Shown here piece by piece: positions 7,844 through 16,506 of a stretch of 64,000 nucleotides of DNA. Position 1 is the stretch's first letter; the number at the start of each line of letters is the position of its first letter. The DNA comes from an uncultured Clostridia bacterium. Its GTDB lineage: Bacteria > Bacillota > Clostridia > Christensenellales > Borkfalkiaceae. The stretch spans positions 96,794-160,793 of the forward strand of contig CAKQSB010000005.1 of NCBI GenBank assembly GCA_934271735.1, given 5' to 3'. The notes beneath the pieces are model-generated. The model was not told the DNA's origin and made no database searches. It worked only from the letters and a program-made list of their open reading frames with translations. Made by a program: the position numbers and the translations under genes.

Positions 7844-9856
7844 TTAATTTAATGTTACGTCTTTAAGTTTTTCGTATTTTTCCATAGCGGCTTGCCGCAA
7901 CGCGTTCAAGTCCTCGGGGTGAGTAAAAGCTTCGTCGCACAGTTTTTTCGCCGAGAAAATAACCGTCGGGGAATAAACGAGATCGCCTAAATCGCTTAAA
8001 AACTTTCCGCTTTGTCTCGTACCCATAAAATCGCCGCTGCCGCGCATTTCGAAATCTTTTTCGGCAATTTTGAAACCGTCCGCGGACGAGCAAAGAACTT
8101 TCAGCCTTTCGAGAGCTTTTTCGTCGTCCGAGCGGGTGAAAAGGAAACAGTAACTCTTGTCCGAGCCTCTCCCCACTCTTCCCCTTAACTGGTGAAGCTG
8201 GGAAAGCCCGAAACGCTCGGCGTTATAAATAACCATAACCGTCGCGTCCGGAACGTCTATGCCGACTTCTACGACCGTCGTGGAAACAAGCACGTCTATA
8301 TTTTTGCCTTTGAACTCTTCCATTATCCGCGTTTTTTCCGCGTCCTTCATTTTGCCGTGCAAAAGCCCGACCCGAATGCCTTTCAAAGCCGATGAAAATT
8401 CCTCGAAAAGCTCGGTTACGCTCATAAGCGTGCCTTCCTCGTCCTCGTCTATCTTCGGACAAACGCAAAACGCCTGCTTGCCCGCTTTAACCGTGTCGCG
8501 GATAAAGCCGAGCATACCCTCGTATTTACGTTCGGGAACGAGAAAAGTAGCCACGGGAAGCCGATTTTTCGGTTTGTCCTTTATCTCGGTTATGTCGAGA
8601 TCACCGTAAAAAATAAGCGAAACGGTTCTTGGGATAGGCGTCGCGCTCATTACGAGAACGTCCGGGATAATGCCTTTCGCTACGAGCGCGCTTCTCTGTC
8701 CCACGCCGAAACGGTGCTGTTCGTCGCACACGCACATCGAGAGATTGTAAAACTCCACGTCGCTCTGAATAACGGCGTGCGTACCGACGACGATTTTCGC
8801 TTCGCCCGATTTTATTTTCGCCTTTATTGCTTTTTTTTCGGCAAGTTTAGTAGAACCGCTGAGAAAAACAATCTCATAATCGGGAAACAATCTCGAAATT
8901 ATCCTGTAATTCTGTTCGGCGAGGATTTCCGTCGGCGCAAGCATAGTAGCTTGATAACCGCTTTTAACGGCGAAAAACAGCGCGCACAAAGCTACCGCCG
9001 TTTTACCGCTGCCGACGTCGCCCTGAAGAAGTCTGTTCATCGAACGCGGACTTGTCAGGTCTTTATAAATTTCGTTCACGGCGTTTTTCTGCCCGTCCGT
9101 GAACTCGAATCCGAAACGGGAAATAAACTCCCTTAAATCCGCTGCCGAACAGGAATATTGATTTATTCTGACCTGCTGGCGGTCGCCTTTTATAAATCTG
9201 AACGCCGAAACGAGCGTGAAATATTCCTCTAAGGCAATTCTTTCCGCCGCCGAACGCATAATTTGCTCGTCCGAGGGGGCGTGAACGTCTATATAAGCCG
9301 TTTTGAGGTTTTCGAGGTCGTATTTTTTTGCGAGTTTCTGCGGAATCACGCTGTTTATTTCGAGAGAAAAAATCGCGCTTTTTATGGCGTCTCTCATAAC
9401 TTTTTGGGAAAGATTTCCCTTAACCGTGTAAACGGGAACGATACCTTTTAAGCGCACGTTGTTATCGAGCGGCTCGAACGACGGATTTATAATCGAAACG
9501 CCGCCGAAATCGGTTTTCACGCGCCCGTAAAAAAGGTATTCCTCGCCTATTTTCAAATGGCTCATAACGTACGGCTGATTGAACCATACGGCGGTGAAAC
9601 CTCTTATGCCCTGTTCAACGGCAACCCTTACGCATTTTATTTTCCTTGCCGAAGTGAACATTTTCGGAACGGTAAGAAGTCTGCCGCAAGTAAGCACGAT
9701 ATCGTTATTATAGCATTTTTCGAGCGGAGTTATCTTCCTTAAATCGAGATAATTGCGCGGAAAATGCTTAATCAAATCTTCGGGCGTTAAAATATTCAGT
9801 TTTTTAAGGTCTTCGGCGCGCTTGTCGCTTATGCCTTTTATATCCGTAACTTTCAT
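7844..9856 (-). CDS. recG: ATP-dependent DNA helicase RecG
   Basis: Branch-migrating helicase that regresses stalled forks and processes Holliday junctions. Domains in order: N-terminal wedge/OB domain (about residues 1-235), Walker A GDVGSGKTAVA, the Q-motif region, DEQHRFG (DEXH-type Walker B), SATPIPRT, and the C-terminal helicase motifs ATVMVIYNAERFGLSQLHQLRGRVGRG. The length of about 670 residues is usual for RecG. The frame is open to 9901, but I chose the ATG at 9856 (MKVTDIKG) because family homology begins there and AAAGGA lies upstream. It sits in the fakA-recG neighbourhood conserved in Bacillota, without the sdaA genes found in Bacillus. Confidence 0.95.
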   Translation of the reverse strand: MKVTDIKGISDKRAEDLKKLNILTPEDLIKHFPRNYLDLRKITPLEKCYNNDIVLTCGRLLTVPKMFTSARKIKCVRVAVEQGIRGFTAVWFNQPYVMSHLKIGEEYLFYGRVKTDFGGVSIINPSFEPLDNNVRLKGIVPVYTVKGNLSQKVMRDAIKSAIFSLEINSVIPQKLAKKYDLENLKTAYIDVHAPSDEQIMRSAAERIALEEYFTLVSAFRFIKGDRQQVRINQYSCSAADLREFISRFGFEFTDGQKNAVNEIYKDLTSPRSMNRLLQGDVGSGKTAVALCALFFAVKSGYQATMLAPTEILAEQNYRIISRLFPDYEIVFLSGSTKLAEKKAIKAKIKSGEAKIVVGTHAVIQSDVEFYNLSMCVCDEQHRFGVGQRSALVAKGIIPDVLVMSATPIPRTVSLIFYGDLDITEIKDKPKNRLPVATFLVPERKYEGMLGFIRDTVKAGKQAFCVCPKIDEDEEGTLMSVTELFEEFSSALKGIRVGLLHGKMKDAEKTRIMEEFKGKNIDVLVSTTVVEVGIDVPDATVMVIYNAERFGLSQLHQLRGRVGRGSDKSYCFLFTRSDDEKALERLKVLCSSADGFKIAEKDFEMRGSGDFMGTRQSGKFLSDLGDLVYSPTVIFSAKKLCDEAFTHPEDLNALRQAAMEKYEKLKDVTLN

Positions 9857-9872
9857 TTTTTCGTCCTTTAAA

Positions 9873-9965
9873 TTTTGCCCGAAAGCAGTTGCCCTCCGCA
9901 AACTTTTGTCCGAAAGCAGTTGCCCTTCGCAAACTTTTGTCCGAAAGCGATTGCTCTCCGCAAAT
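9873..9965. repeat. Three tandem 31-bp repeats upstream of recG
   Basis: Units at 9873-9903, 9904-9934 and 9935-9965, each of the form TTTTGYCCGAAAGC.GTTGC followed by a CTYCGCAAAY end. The copies differ at only a few positions. They lie between the recG start and the fakA terminator, in the recG 5' region. Confidence 0.85.
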
Positions 9966-9970
9966 AAAAC

Positions 9971-10004
9971 AAAAAGCTTTCTTCGCCGAACACGGAGAAA
10001 GCCT
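9971..10004 (-). terminator. Intrinsic terminator after fakA
   Basis: On the minus strand, AAGGCTTTCT.CG pairs with CG..AAGAAAGCTT and is followed by a T-rich tract (CTTTTTGTTTT). It separates fakA from the recG transcript. Confidence 0.7.
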
Positions 10005-10079
10005 TAATTAAACCGTAATTTAACGGCAAAATTTTCGTTGATAAAATTTTAAACTCGTTTAAGCCAAAGCAGAAAAAAT

Positions 10080-11711
10080 TTACTCGAGCGAAACGATGTA
10101 ATAATAAATCGGTTGACCGCCGTAGAAAAGCTCGACATCCATATCGGGATATCTCTCGGCGATTTTGGATTGCATTTCGCCCGCTTCTTCTTCGGTAACG
10201 TCGCTGCCGTAATAAAGATTTATGAGGCTGTGACCGTTATAATGAAGCTTTTCGATAAGGTCGCCCGTAACTTTGACGAGATCCTTGCCTTTCGCGAGTA
10301 TCTTTTTGTTGTCGAGCGCGATTATATCGCCCTTCGTGAGCGAGAAACCGTCCACTTTCGCGTTTCTCACGGCGTAAGTCACCATTCCCGAAGAAACGTT
10401 ATCCACGGCGTGAATCATTTCGATAAAGTTCTCGTCTGCGCTTATCTCGGGATTCATAGCGAGCGCTGCGGAAATACCCTGCGGTATGCTCTTTGTGGGA
10501 ACAACGTATACTTTTTTGCCCTCGACGAGCGATTTGGACTGCTCCGCGGCAAGAATTATATTTTTATTGTTGGGGAAAACGAAAATATTTTCGGCGTTGA
10601 TTTTGATTATCGCGTCGGCTATATCCTGAGCGGACGGATTCATCGTCTGACCGCCTTCTATAACTCTGTCCACATTGATATCTTTGAAAATCGCCGCGAT
10701 ACCCTCGCCCGAGCAAATGGAAAGCATTCCGATTTCTTTCTTTTCCGCCTCGTACTTTTTGATAAGTTCTCTGTTTTCCTCGAGCATATTCTCGATTTTA
10801 ACCTTATCGATCTCGCCGAGCTGCAAAGCTTTGGAAAGCGCCTGACCGGGGTTGTTTGTGTGAACGTGAACCTTGACGAATTCAAGGTCGCCTATAACGA
10901 GTACGCAATCGCCTATCGTCATAAGATATTCTTTAAGTCTGTCGATATCGGCAAGCGTAGTCTTCTTTTTTAAATTTATAATGAAAAACTCCGTACAATA
11001 TCCGAACTCGATAGTGCCTAAATTAAGAATGTCGGCGTGCTCCATGGAGCTGTCGGCTTTAACTTCGGGTTCTTCGACGGGCGCGCCTTCGATTTCCTCG
11101 CCGACGAGACCTTTATACATTCCTTTATATATTGTTAAAAGTCCCGTTCCGCCGGAGTCCACGACGCCTGCCTTTTTTAAAACGGGTAAAAGCGTGGGGG
11201 TTAAATTAACCGCCTCTTCGCCTTTGGCTATTATTTCCTGAAAAAGAGTTTCGAAATCTTTGGTTTTTCCGCAAATAGACGAAACGTGTTCTGAAATCAT
11301 TCTGCAAACGGTGAGAATAGTTCCTTCCTTGGGTTTCGATACCGCGCTGTACGCAACGTCCGTCGCGCTTTTTAAAGCCTTCGCGAAAATTTTGGTGTCA
11401 ACTTCGTTGTAGTCTTTTAAAACCGAGCATATACCTCTGAATATCTGCGAGGTAATAACGCCCGAGTTTCCTCGCGCTCCGCGGAGCGCGCCTCTCGATA
11501 CGCTGTCCGCCATATCGGATAAATTGTTGCTTTTACAACTCTTTAATTCCTTCACGGCAGATTGCATCGTAAGGCTCATATTCGTTCCCGTATCGCCGTC
11601 CGGCACGGGGAAGACGTTCAGACTGTCTATATAGTCTCTCGAAACGTCTAAAAGCTTGGACGCGGACGTCACCATTTTGGCAAACGCTGCGCCCTTTATT
11701 GTTTTTTGCAT
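10080..11711 (-). CDS. fakA: Fatty acid kinase, catalytic subunit (DAK2/YloV family)
   Basis: A 543-residue DAK2-domain kinase like Staphylococcus FakA/Bacillus YloV, which phosphorylates fatty acids presented by DegV-family FakB proteins to give acyl-phosphates. The N-terminal DhaL-like ATP domain shows NVFPVPDGDTGTNM and RGARGNSGVI; a middle domain has VVDSGGTGLL; the C-terminal half carries the EDD-like/DegV-like region (HVHTNNPGQAL). Two DegV genes, candidate FakB partners, lie at 34.1-35.9 kb. It is co-oriented with the asp23-like gene 49 bases upstream, as in many Bacillota. Confidence 0.9.
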   Translation of the reverse strand: MQKTIKGAAFAKMVTSASKLLDVSRDYIDSLNVFPVPDGDTGTNMSLTMQSAVKELKSCKSNNLSDMADSVSRGALRGARGNSGVITSQIFRGICSVLKDYNEVDTKIFAKALKSATDVAYSAVSKPKEGTILTVCRMISEHVSSICGKTKDFETLFQEIIAKGEEAVNLTPTLLPVLKKAGVVDSGGTGLLTIYKGMYKGLVGEEIEGAPVEEPEVKADSSMEHADILNLGTIEFGYCTEFFIINLKKKTTLADIDRLKEYLMTIGDCVLVIGDLEFVKVHVHTNNPGQALSKALQLGEIDKVKIENMLEENRELIKKYEAEKKEIGMLSICSGEGIAAIFKDINVDRVIEGGQTMNPSAQDIADAIIKINAENIFVFPNNKNIILAAEQSKSLVEGKKVYVVPTKSIPQGISAALAMNPEISADENFIEMIHAVDNVSSGMVTYAVRNAKVDGFSLTKGDIIALDNKKILAKGKDLVKVTGDLIEKLHYNGHSLINLYYGSDVTEEEAGEMQSKIAERYPDMDVELFYGGQPIYYYIVSLE

Positions 11712-11759
11712 TTAAAAAATTTCCTCCGAAACAAGAAAACAGAACAAAACCCCCGGTCG

Positions 11760-12110
11760 TCAGAGTTTCACGCCGAGGATATTAACGTTGACCGTGTCCA
11801 CGATCATACCCGTAAACTGTTCTACTTTGTATTTAACGGCCTTTTTAAGCGAATCCGCAACCGCGGAAATCGACACGCCGAATTTTATAATTACGAATAC
11901 GTCTATATAAATTCTGTCGCCGGAAGTGGAAACCTTAACGCCCATTCCTCCCGACTCTTTTTTAAGGAGTCTGGAAAAACTGTCCATCAGCGTTCTCGGG
12001 ACCATCTCCACTATACCGTAACATTCGAGCGCGGCGTGCGCCGCAACCTTTGCTATAGCTTCGTCCGATATTGAAATTTTTCCGTAAGTGTTTGACGTTG
12101 TTACCGGCAT
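11760..12110 (-). CDS. Asp23/Gls24 family protein (YloU-like)
   Basis: A 116-residue Asp23/Gls24-family protein beginning with a short lead, then GKISISDEAIAKVAAHAALE, the family's opening helix, and a YIDVFVIIKFGVSI strand pair. Members associate with the cell envelope or with FakA-type genes; the exact role of YloU-like proteins is unsettled. It is the promoter-proximal gene of the asp23-fakA unit and is divergent from rpmB, the arrangement found in Bacillus (rpmB-yloU-yloV). Confidence 0.88.
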   Translation of the reverse strand: MPVTTSNTYGKISISDEAIAKVAAHAALECYGIVEMVPRTLMDSFSRLLKKESGGMGVKVSTSGDRIYIDVFVIIKFGVSISAVADSLKKAVKYKVEQFTGMIVDTVNVNILGVKL

Positions 12111-12131
12111 AAGTCGCTCCTTTATACCGGT

Positions 12132-12160
12132 ATTATACTATATTTTGTTTTTTTTTACAA
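12132..12160 (-). promoter_or_regulatory. Sigma-A promoter of asp23-fakA
   Basis: Minus strand -35 TTGTAA (12155-12160), 17-base A-rich spacer, -10 TATAAT (12132-12137). A GGAG Shine-Dalgarno follows shortly before the start at 12110, so the leader is very short. Confidence 0.7.
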
Positions 12161-12229
12161 GGGATTTTCCGTCTCATTTGCAACTTTTACGGTTTTTTTA
12201 TCTTTTTTTTGATAATCGGCGTTATTTTG

Positions 12230-12258
12230 TTGCATTTTATTTTTTATTGTGATATAGT
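12230..12258 (+). promoter_or_regulatory. Sigma-A promoter of rpmB
   Basis: -35 TTGCAT (12230-12235), 17-base spacer, -10 TATAGT (12253-12258). The start codon at 12302 is preceded by GGAGGTG. Confidence 0.75.
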
Positions 12259-12301
12259 ATCTATGCTTTAAATTTAAACAATTCTCATTTGGAGGTGCAA
12301 T

Positions 12302-12490
12302 ATGTCGAGAGTTTGCAGCGTTTGCGGAAAAGCGAAATTATCCGGCAATAAAGTAAGCCACAGTAACCGTAAGACCCCGCGTTCTTACAATGCAAACGTT
12401 CAGAAAGTTAGAGTTGTAAACGACGGCGTCGTTACTTCTGAATATGTTTGCGCTCGTTGCCTTAAGGGTAATAAAGTTGACAGAGCGTAA
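12302..12490 (+). CDS. rpmB: 50S ribosomal protein L28
   Basis: A 62-residue large-subunit protein of the zinc-binding L28 type: CSVCGK near the N-terminus and CARC near the C-terminus give the four Cys ligands. The SHSNRKTPRSYNANVQKVRV core is the standard L28 signature. It has its own promoter, a strong Shine-Dalgarno and an intrinsic terminator, and is divergent from asp23-fakA, as is common in Bacillota. Confidence 0.97.
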   Translation: MSRVCSVCGKAKLSGNKVSHSNRKTPRSYNANVQKVRVVNDGVVTSEYVCARCLKGNKVDRA

Positions 12491-12519
12491 TTAGTTTTGT
12501 AAAACTTATTTGAACTCGG

Positions 12520-12547
12520 CGGCGTCCTTTTTTAAGGACGCCGTTTT
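12520..12547 (+). terminator. Intrinsic terminator of rpmB
   Basis: CGGCGTCCTT (12520-12529), four-base T loop, AAGGACGCCG (12534-12543), then TTTT. Confidence 0.9.
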
Positions 12548-12833
12548 GTCGTTGCCTCATATATGTCGTTGCCTCGTATATTACTATGCGAATTTAATGT
12601 AGCGGGAAAGCTTGAAAAAGCGGCTTTCAAATTCGGCAGATATCGGGATCTTATCTATCTTATAAAAGCTTTATAATCGCCGCGTTTATAAAAGCGCGAT
12701 AACCGTTTTATAATCGCCGCAAAGTCCCCCGCCAAAGCGATATTTTTTAAAAATAAAACCCGTTTATAAATCCGATTGACCGAAAAAATCGCGGTTAATC
12801 GACTTATAGGCGGGTTTTTGCTTATACATAACA
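12548..12833. other. Non-coding spacer between rpmB and metK with small repeats and an imperfect hairpin
   Basis: No gene is supported. The 13-mer TTATAATCGCCGC occurs twice (12668-12722 region). A long imperfect inverted repeat runs from about 12757 to 12818: AAAACCCG..TATAAATCCGATTGACCG against a right arm containing the dispersed motif TAATCGACTTATAG (12796-12809) and ending CGGGTTTT. Confidence 0.6.
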
Positions 12834-12872
12834 TTAACGCGGCGGTTTGCAAAACGCAAACCGCCGCGTTAA
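12834..12872. terminator. Perfect 17-bp hairpin after metK
   Basis: TTAACGCGGCGGTTTGC (12834-12850), AAAAC loop, and its exact complement (12856-12872). It follows metK on the minus strand; the U-tract is clearer in the plus direction, so it may work mainly as a 3'-end stabiliser for metK or as a bidirectional terminator. Confidence 0.7.
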
Positions 12873-12884
12873 AATTTTTTAAGT

Positions 12885-14051
12885 TTATAAATATTTCTTT
12901 AAATCGTCTACTCTGTCAAGGCGTTCCCACGGAAATTCGGGTCTGCCGAAATGTCCGTAAGCCGCGGTGGCTTTGTAAATGGGGCGTCTTAAATCGAGCG
13001 TTTTTATTATCGACGCGGGGCGAAGATCGAACTCCTTGGAAATGATATCGGCGATTTTTTCGTCCGAAAGTTTGCCCGTTCCCTTGGTGTTCACGAAAAG
13101 CGAAACGGGGCGAGCAACGCCTATCGCATAAGCGACTTCGAGCGTACATTCGTCCGAAAGTCCCGCCGCAACGACGTTTTTGCAGATATATCTCGCCATA
13201 TAAGCCGCGCTTCTGTCTACCTTCGTGGGGTCTTTACCCGAGAACGCGCCGCCGCCGTGGGGGCAACTTCCGCCGTAAGTGTCGACGATTATTTTTCTGC
13301 CCGTAAGCCCGCTGTCTCCGTGCGGTCCGCCTATCTCGAATCTCCCCGTGGGGTTAATGTAAAACTTGGTGTTTTCGTCTAAAAGATTTGCGGGTATACT
13401 CGCTTCGATAACGTATTTTTTAATATCTCTTCTGAGTTCTTCGGTGGAAATTTTCTCGCTGTGCTGCGTGGAAACGACAACCGCCTCTACTCTTTTTACC
13501 TTGCCGTTTTCGTATTCTACGGTAACCTGACTTTTTCCGTCCGGGCGAAGATACGGGAGCAACCCCGATTTTCTGACTTCCGCGAGCTTTCTCGTGAGCT
13601 TGTGCGCGAGCGTTAAAGCCGCGGGCATATATTCCTCGGTTTCGTTGGTCGCATAGCCGAACATCATACCCTGATCTCCCGCTCCGAATCTGTCGGCTTC
13701 GTCGCCGCCTTGGCGATGTTCGAGAGAGTTATCCACGCCGAGAGCGATATCCGCGCTCTGCTCGTGAATGGCGGTTAAAACGGCGCAGGTGTCGCAATCG
13801 AAACCGTATTTCGCTCTGTCGTAACCGATTTCGCGGATCGTATCTCTCGCAAGCTGCTGAATATCCACATAGCAATGCGTGGAAATTTCACCCATAACAA
13901 GTACGAGACCCGTGGTTACGGAAGTTTCGCAGGCCACTCTCGCCATAGGGTCTTTCGCAATAATCGCGTCTAAAACCGCGTCCGAAATCTGGTCGCAGAT
14001 TTTGTCGGGATGCCCTTCGGTAACGCTTTCGCTGGTGAAAAATTTGTTCAT
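12885..14051 (-). CDS. metK: S-adenosylmethionine synthetase
   Basis: Makes S-adenosylmethionine from methionine and ATP. At 388 residues it is full length. The signatures are TSESVTEGHPDKICDQISDA at the N-terminus, the GAGDQGMMFGYA hexapeptide region and the GGGAFSGKDPTKVDRS P-loop-like motif. A consensus promoter lies about 50 bases upstream. The leader is too short for a SAM-I riboswitch and none is visible. It stands alone between convergent/divergent neighbours. Confidence 0.97.
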   Translation of the reverse strand: MNKFFTSESVTEGHPDKICDQISDAVLDAIIAKDPMARVACETSVTTGLVLVMGEISTHCYVDIQQLARDTIREIGYDRAKYGFDCDTCAVLTAIHEQSADIALGVDNSLEHRQGGDEADRFGAGDQGMMFGYATNETEEYMPAALTLAHKLTRKLAEVRKSGLLPYLRPDGKSQVTVEYENGKVKRVEAVVVSTQHSEKISTEELRRDIKKYVIEASIPANLLDENTKFYINPTGRFEIGGPHGDSGLTGRKIIVDTYGGSCPHGGGAFSGKDPTKVDRSAAYMARYICKNVVAAGLSDECTLEVAYAIGVARPVSLFVNTKGTGKLSDEKIADIISKEFDLRPASIIKTLDLRRPIYKATAAYGHFGRPEFPWERLDRVDDLKKYL

Positions 14052-14102
14052 AGTAAAAAACCTCTTTCAATGTATTTGTGGTCATTGACTGTGGTCGGAA
14101 AT

Positions 14103-14131
14103 ACTATATCACCTTTTAAATCGTTTGTCAA
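14103..14131 (-). promoter_or_regulatory. Sigma-A promoter of metK
   Basis: Minus strand -35 TTGACA (14126-14131), 17-base spacer, -10 TATAGT (14103-14108). The short leader holds a 6-bp hairpin (TCAATG/CATTGA) just before an AGAGG Shine-Dalgarno and a direct repeat GACCAC; regulation through it is only a possibility. Confidence 0.8.
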
Positions 14132-14201
14132 ATTTAATCGTATATGTTACAATATTTCAAGAAAAACTCACGGTAGCAAGCTTTAAAAAAACGGTAAAAA
14201 A

Positions 14202-15086
14202 ATGAACGGATTCGACGAAAAAACAAAATACTGCGGCTTATGCCCGAAAGACTGCCGCGTAACCAGGCACGAAACTTACGGCGCGTGCGGCGAAAAAAAC
14301 GTTATGCGTATCGCGAAATTTTATCCGCATATGTTCGAAGAACCGCCGATAAGCGGCAAAAACGGCTCCGGAACGATTTTCTTCACGGGGTGTTCTCTGC
14401 GCTGTGTTTTCTGCCAGAATTACTCTCTTTCCCGCTCGGAAAGGGGAAAAGAAATCACGCCCAAAGAGCTTGCGGACATTTTCAAAAAGCTCGAGAACGC
14501 AGGCGTTCACAACATAAATCTCGTTACGCCCACACATTTCGTTCCCGAAATTGCCGAGGCTTTTTCGATTTACCGCCCGAAAATTCCCGTGGTTTACAAC
14601 ACTCATTCTTACGAAACGATAAAAGCGCTCGAAATTATCGATCCGTTCGTTGATATCTATCTTCCCGACCTGAAATTTTTCTCGCCCGAGCTTTCCTTGC
14701 GTTACACCGGCAGAGAAGACTATTTCGAAGCCGCTTCGAACGCGATAAAATTTATGATGAGTTCCAAAAAAGCGAATTTTTCGGAAGACGGTATGATGAA
14801 AAGCGGGGTTATCGTGAGACATATGATTATGCCGCTCGGCGTGTCCGACAGCAAGAAAATCCTCAGATGGTTTGCGGAAAACAGGCGTGGCGGCGCGTAT
14901 ATTTCCTTAATGGCACAATATACCCCTTTCGGAAACGTCGACAAATACCCCGAACTGAAACGCCCCATAACCGCGGGCGAATACGAACGGGTTTACGAAG
15001 AACTTTTAAACCTCGGAATAACCGATTATTTCGCACAGGAACTCCGTTCTTCGAGCGAAAGTTTTATCCCCGACTGGGATTTTTAA
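14202..15086 (+). CDS. Radical SAM protein, PflX/PflA-like (COG1313 type)
   Basis: A 294-residue radical SAM enzyme. The 4Fe-4S/SAM motif is CSLRCVFCQN (CxxxCxxC) around residue 65, preceded by a Cys-rich N-terminus (CGLCPKDCRV, GACGEK) as in the PflX/COG1313 group related to pyruvate formate-lyase activating enzymes. The later segments GGVHNINLVTPTH-like and YLPDLKFFSPELS fit the same group. Its true substrate is unknown. It is followed by a LysR gene with its own promoter. No formate-lyase gene is nearby, so a PFL-activase role is not supported. Confidence 0.82.
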   Translation: MNGFDEKTKYCGLCPKDCRVTRHETYGACGEKNVMRIAKFYPHMFEEPPISGKNGSGTIFFTGCSLRCVFCQNYSLSRSERGKEITPKELADIFKKLENAGVHNINLVTPTHFVPEIAEAFSIYRPKIPVVYNTHSYETIKALEIIDPFVDIYLPDLKFFSPELSLRYTGREDYFEAASNAIKFMMSSKKANFSEDGMMKSGVIVRHMIMPLGVSDSKKILRWFAENRRGGAYISLMAQYTPFGNVDKYPELKRPITAGEYERVYEELLNLGITDYFAQELRSSSESFIPDWDF

Positions 15087-15134
15087 CCGTTCGAAAAATT
15101 TCACCCCGCAAAACGGAAAATTTTGTTATTTTAC

Positions 15135-15163
15135 TTGAAATTTGACTTAAAAAAGGGTACAAT
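15135..15163 (+). promoter_or_regulatory. Sigma-A promoter of the LysR gene
   Basis: -35 TTGAAA (15135-15140), 17-base spacer, -10 TACAAT (15158-15163); the start codon is at 15193. Confidence 0.7.
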
Positions 15164-15192
15164 ATCAATATATACTTTTTTCAGGAAAACTT

Positions 15193-16116
15193 ATGAATAT
15201 TTTATACTTGAAATACGCCGTAGCCGTGGCGAAAGCAGGCTCGCTCAATAAAGCCGCCGAGGAGCTTTTTATCGCTCAGCCGAACTTGTCGAGAGCCGTT
15301 AAAGAACTCGAAAAAGAACTCGGGATAGTAATTTTCGACAGAAACTCCAAGGGAATTACGCTGACTATGGACGGAGAACGGCTGATTTCTTACGGGAAAA
15401 GCCTCCTTCGCCAGATCGACGAGATAGAAACGGAATTCAGAGAAAAAAAACACAAAACGGTTTTTTCCGTTTCCGCGCCGAGGGCGAGCTACATTTCGAG
15501 CGCGTTCGCGGAGTTCACGAAAGGGCTTTTGGAAAAGGAACGCTGCGACGCGTACTATAAGGAAACCAACAATCTCCGCGCGATAACCAACATTCTCGAA
15601 AAAGATTATAACCTCGGAATCGTGAGATACGCTTCGGGTTACGACAAATATTTCAAACAGACGCTTGAAGAGAAAAACTTAAAACACGAGCTTATCGCGG
15701 AATTCGAGTTCTCTCTTTTAATGAACAAAAACTGTCCGCTCGCTCAAAAAGACGAAATACGTTTTTCCGACCTTAAAGACTATATCCAGATAGCTCACGC
15801 AGATCCGTACGTTCCGTCCGTTTCTCTTTCCGAAATCAAAAAGGAAGAACTCCCCGACGACGTGGACAAACGCATTTTCGTTTTCGAAAGAGCCAGCCAG
15901 TTCGACGTTCTCGCCGAAAATAAAGACACTTACGCCTGGGTTTCGCCCGTTCCCGAAGCCGCTCTGAAACGTTACGACTTAGTAATGAAAAAATGCGCCG
16001 ATAACAACAAAGTTTATAAAGACGTGCTTATTTACAAAAAAGATTACGCTCTTTCGGGAATAGACAAAGAATTTATCACCGAGCTTTGCAACGCAAAGAG
16101 AAAATATTTCGGTTAG
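15193..16116 (+). CDS. LysR family transcriptional regulator
   Basis: A 307-residue LysR-type regulator. The N-terminal winged helix-turn-helix (residues 1-60) reads KAGSLNKAAEELFIAQPNLSRAVKELEKELG, and an effector-binding periplasmic-binding-like domain follows. The effector is not predictable. Neighbours are a PflX-like radical SAM gene upstream and, beyond two repeat elements, adhE downstream; control of either is possible but unproven. The stop codon lies inside the left terminal repeat of the first palindromic element (16113-16393), so the element abuts the gene end. Confidence 0.9.
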   Translation: MNILYLKYAVAVAKAGSLNKAAEELFIAQPNLSRAVKELEKELGIVIFDRNSKGITLTMDGERLISYGKSLLRQIDEIETEFREKKHKTVFSVSAPRASYISSAFAEFTKGLLEKERCDAYYKETNNLRAITNILEKDYNLGIVRYASGYDKYFKQTLEEKNLKHELIAEFEFSLLMNKNCPLAQKDEIRFSDLKDYIQIAHADPYVPSVSLSEIKKEELPDDVDKRIFVFERASQFDVLAENKDTYAWVSPVPEAALKRYDLVMKKCADNNKVYKDVLIYKKDYALSGIDKEFITELCNAKRKYFG

Positions 16117-16393
16117 CCATAGGTGATTGCGTTCAAACCAGGTCTTGCGTTGTGTTTTTGACTAATACATCGTTGCGTTCGCGTGTTATACGCAGAGTAT
16201 TAACGCGCTCACGCGCCTTGTCTTAGCCTAAAAACGCAAGGCAAGACTTGTCGGCAACCAAAACGTCGTTATTTTCGATGAATTTTGGCGAAGGCGAACG
16301 CAGATGTACTTACCGTACTTCAAGCGAGAATTTGACAAAAGGCGCGGAAATAACGGCGTTTTGGCGGGTTCTAACACAATCACCTGTGGCTAA
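16113..16393. mobile_element. Palindromic MITE-like element, copy 1
   Basis: A 281-bp unit with imperfect terminal inverted repeats: 16113-16139 (starting TTAGCCATAGGTGATTG) against 16367-16393 (ending CAATCACCTGTGGCTAA). Inside are two further inverted repeats placed side by side: arms 16142-16159/16230-16247 and 16258-16277/16345-16364. As RNA or single-stranded DNA it would fold as a three-way junction with two arms of about 106 bases each. The ends are compatible with a TA target, as in IS630/mariner-type MITEs. No transposase is encoded. Copy 2 (16507-16807) has the same plan in inverted orientation. Confidence 0.75.
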
Positions 16394-16461
16394 AATCTCT
16401 GCCGATATATTTTTTAAATTCGATATATCTTTTTTCATATATCGGTATAAAAATTAAGTAT

Positions 16462-16490
16462 TTTACATAACCGATTTTAATTGATATAAT
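16462..16490 (+). promoter_or_regulatory. Sigma-A promoter, probably of adhE
   Basis: -35 TTTACA (16462-16467), 17-base spacer, -10 TATAAT (16485-16490). It points to adhE, but the start codon is 364 bases away and the second palindromic element occupies most of the leader. Confidence 0.7.
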
Positions 16491-16506
16491 AGTATCGATA
16501 AAAATG

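Noticed and set aside
14052..14132. SAM riboswitch upstream of metK
   Set aside because: The leader from the predicted start is under 50 bases and lacks the SAM-I core; only a 6-bp hairpin is present.
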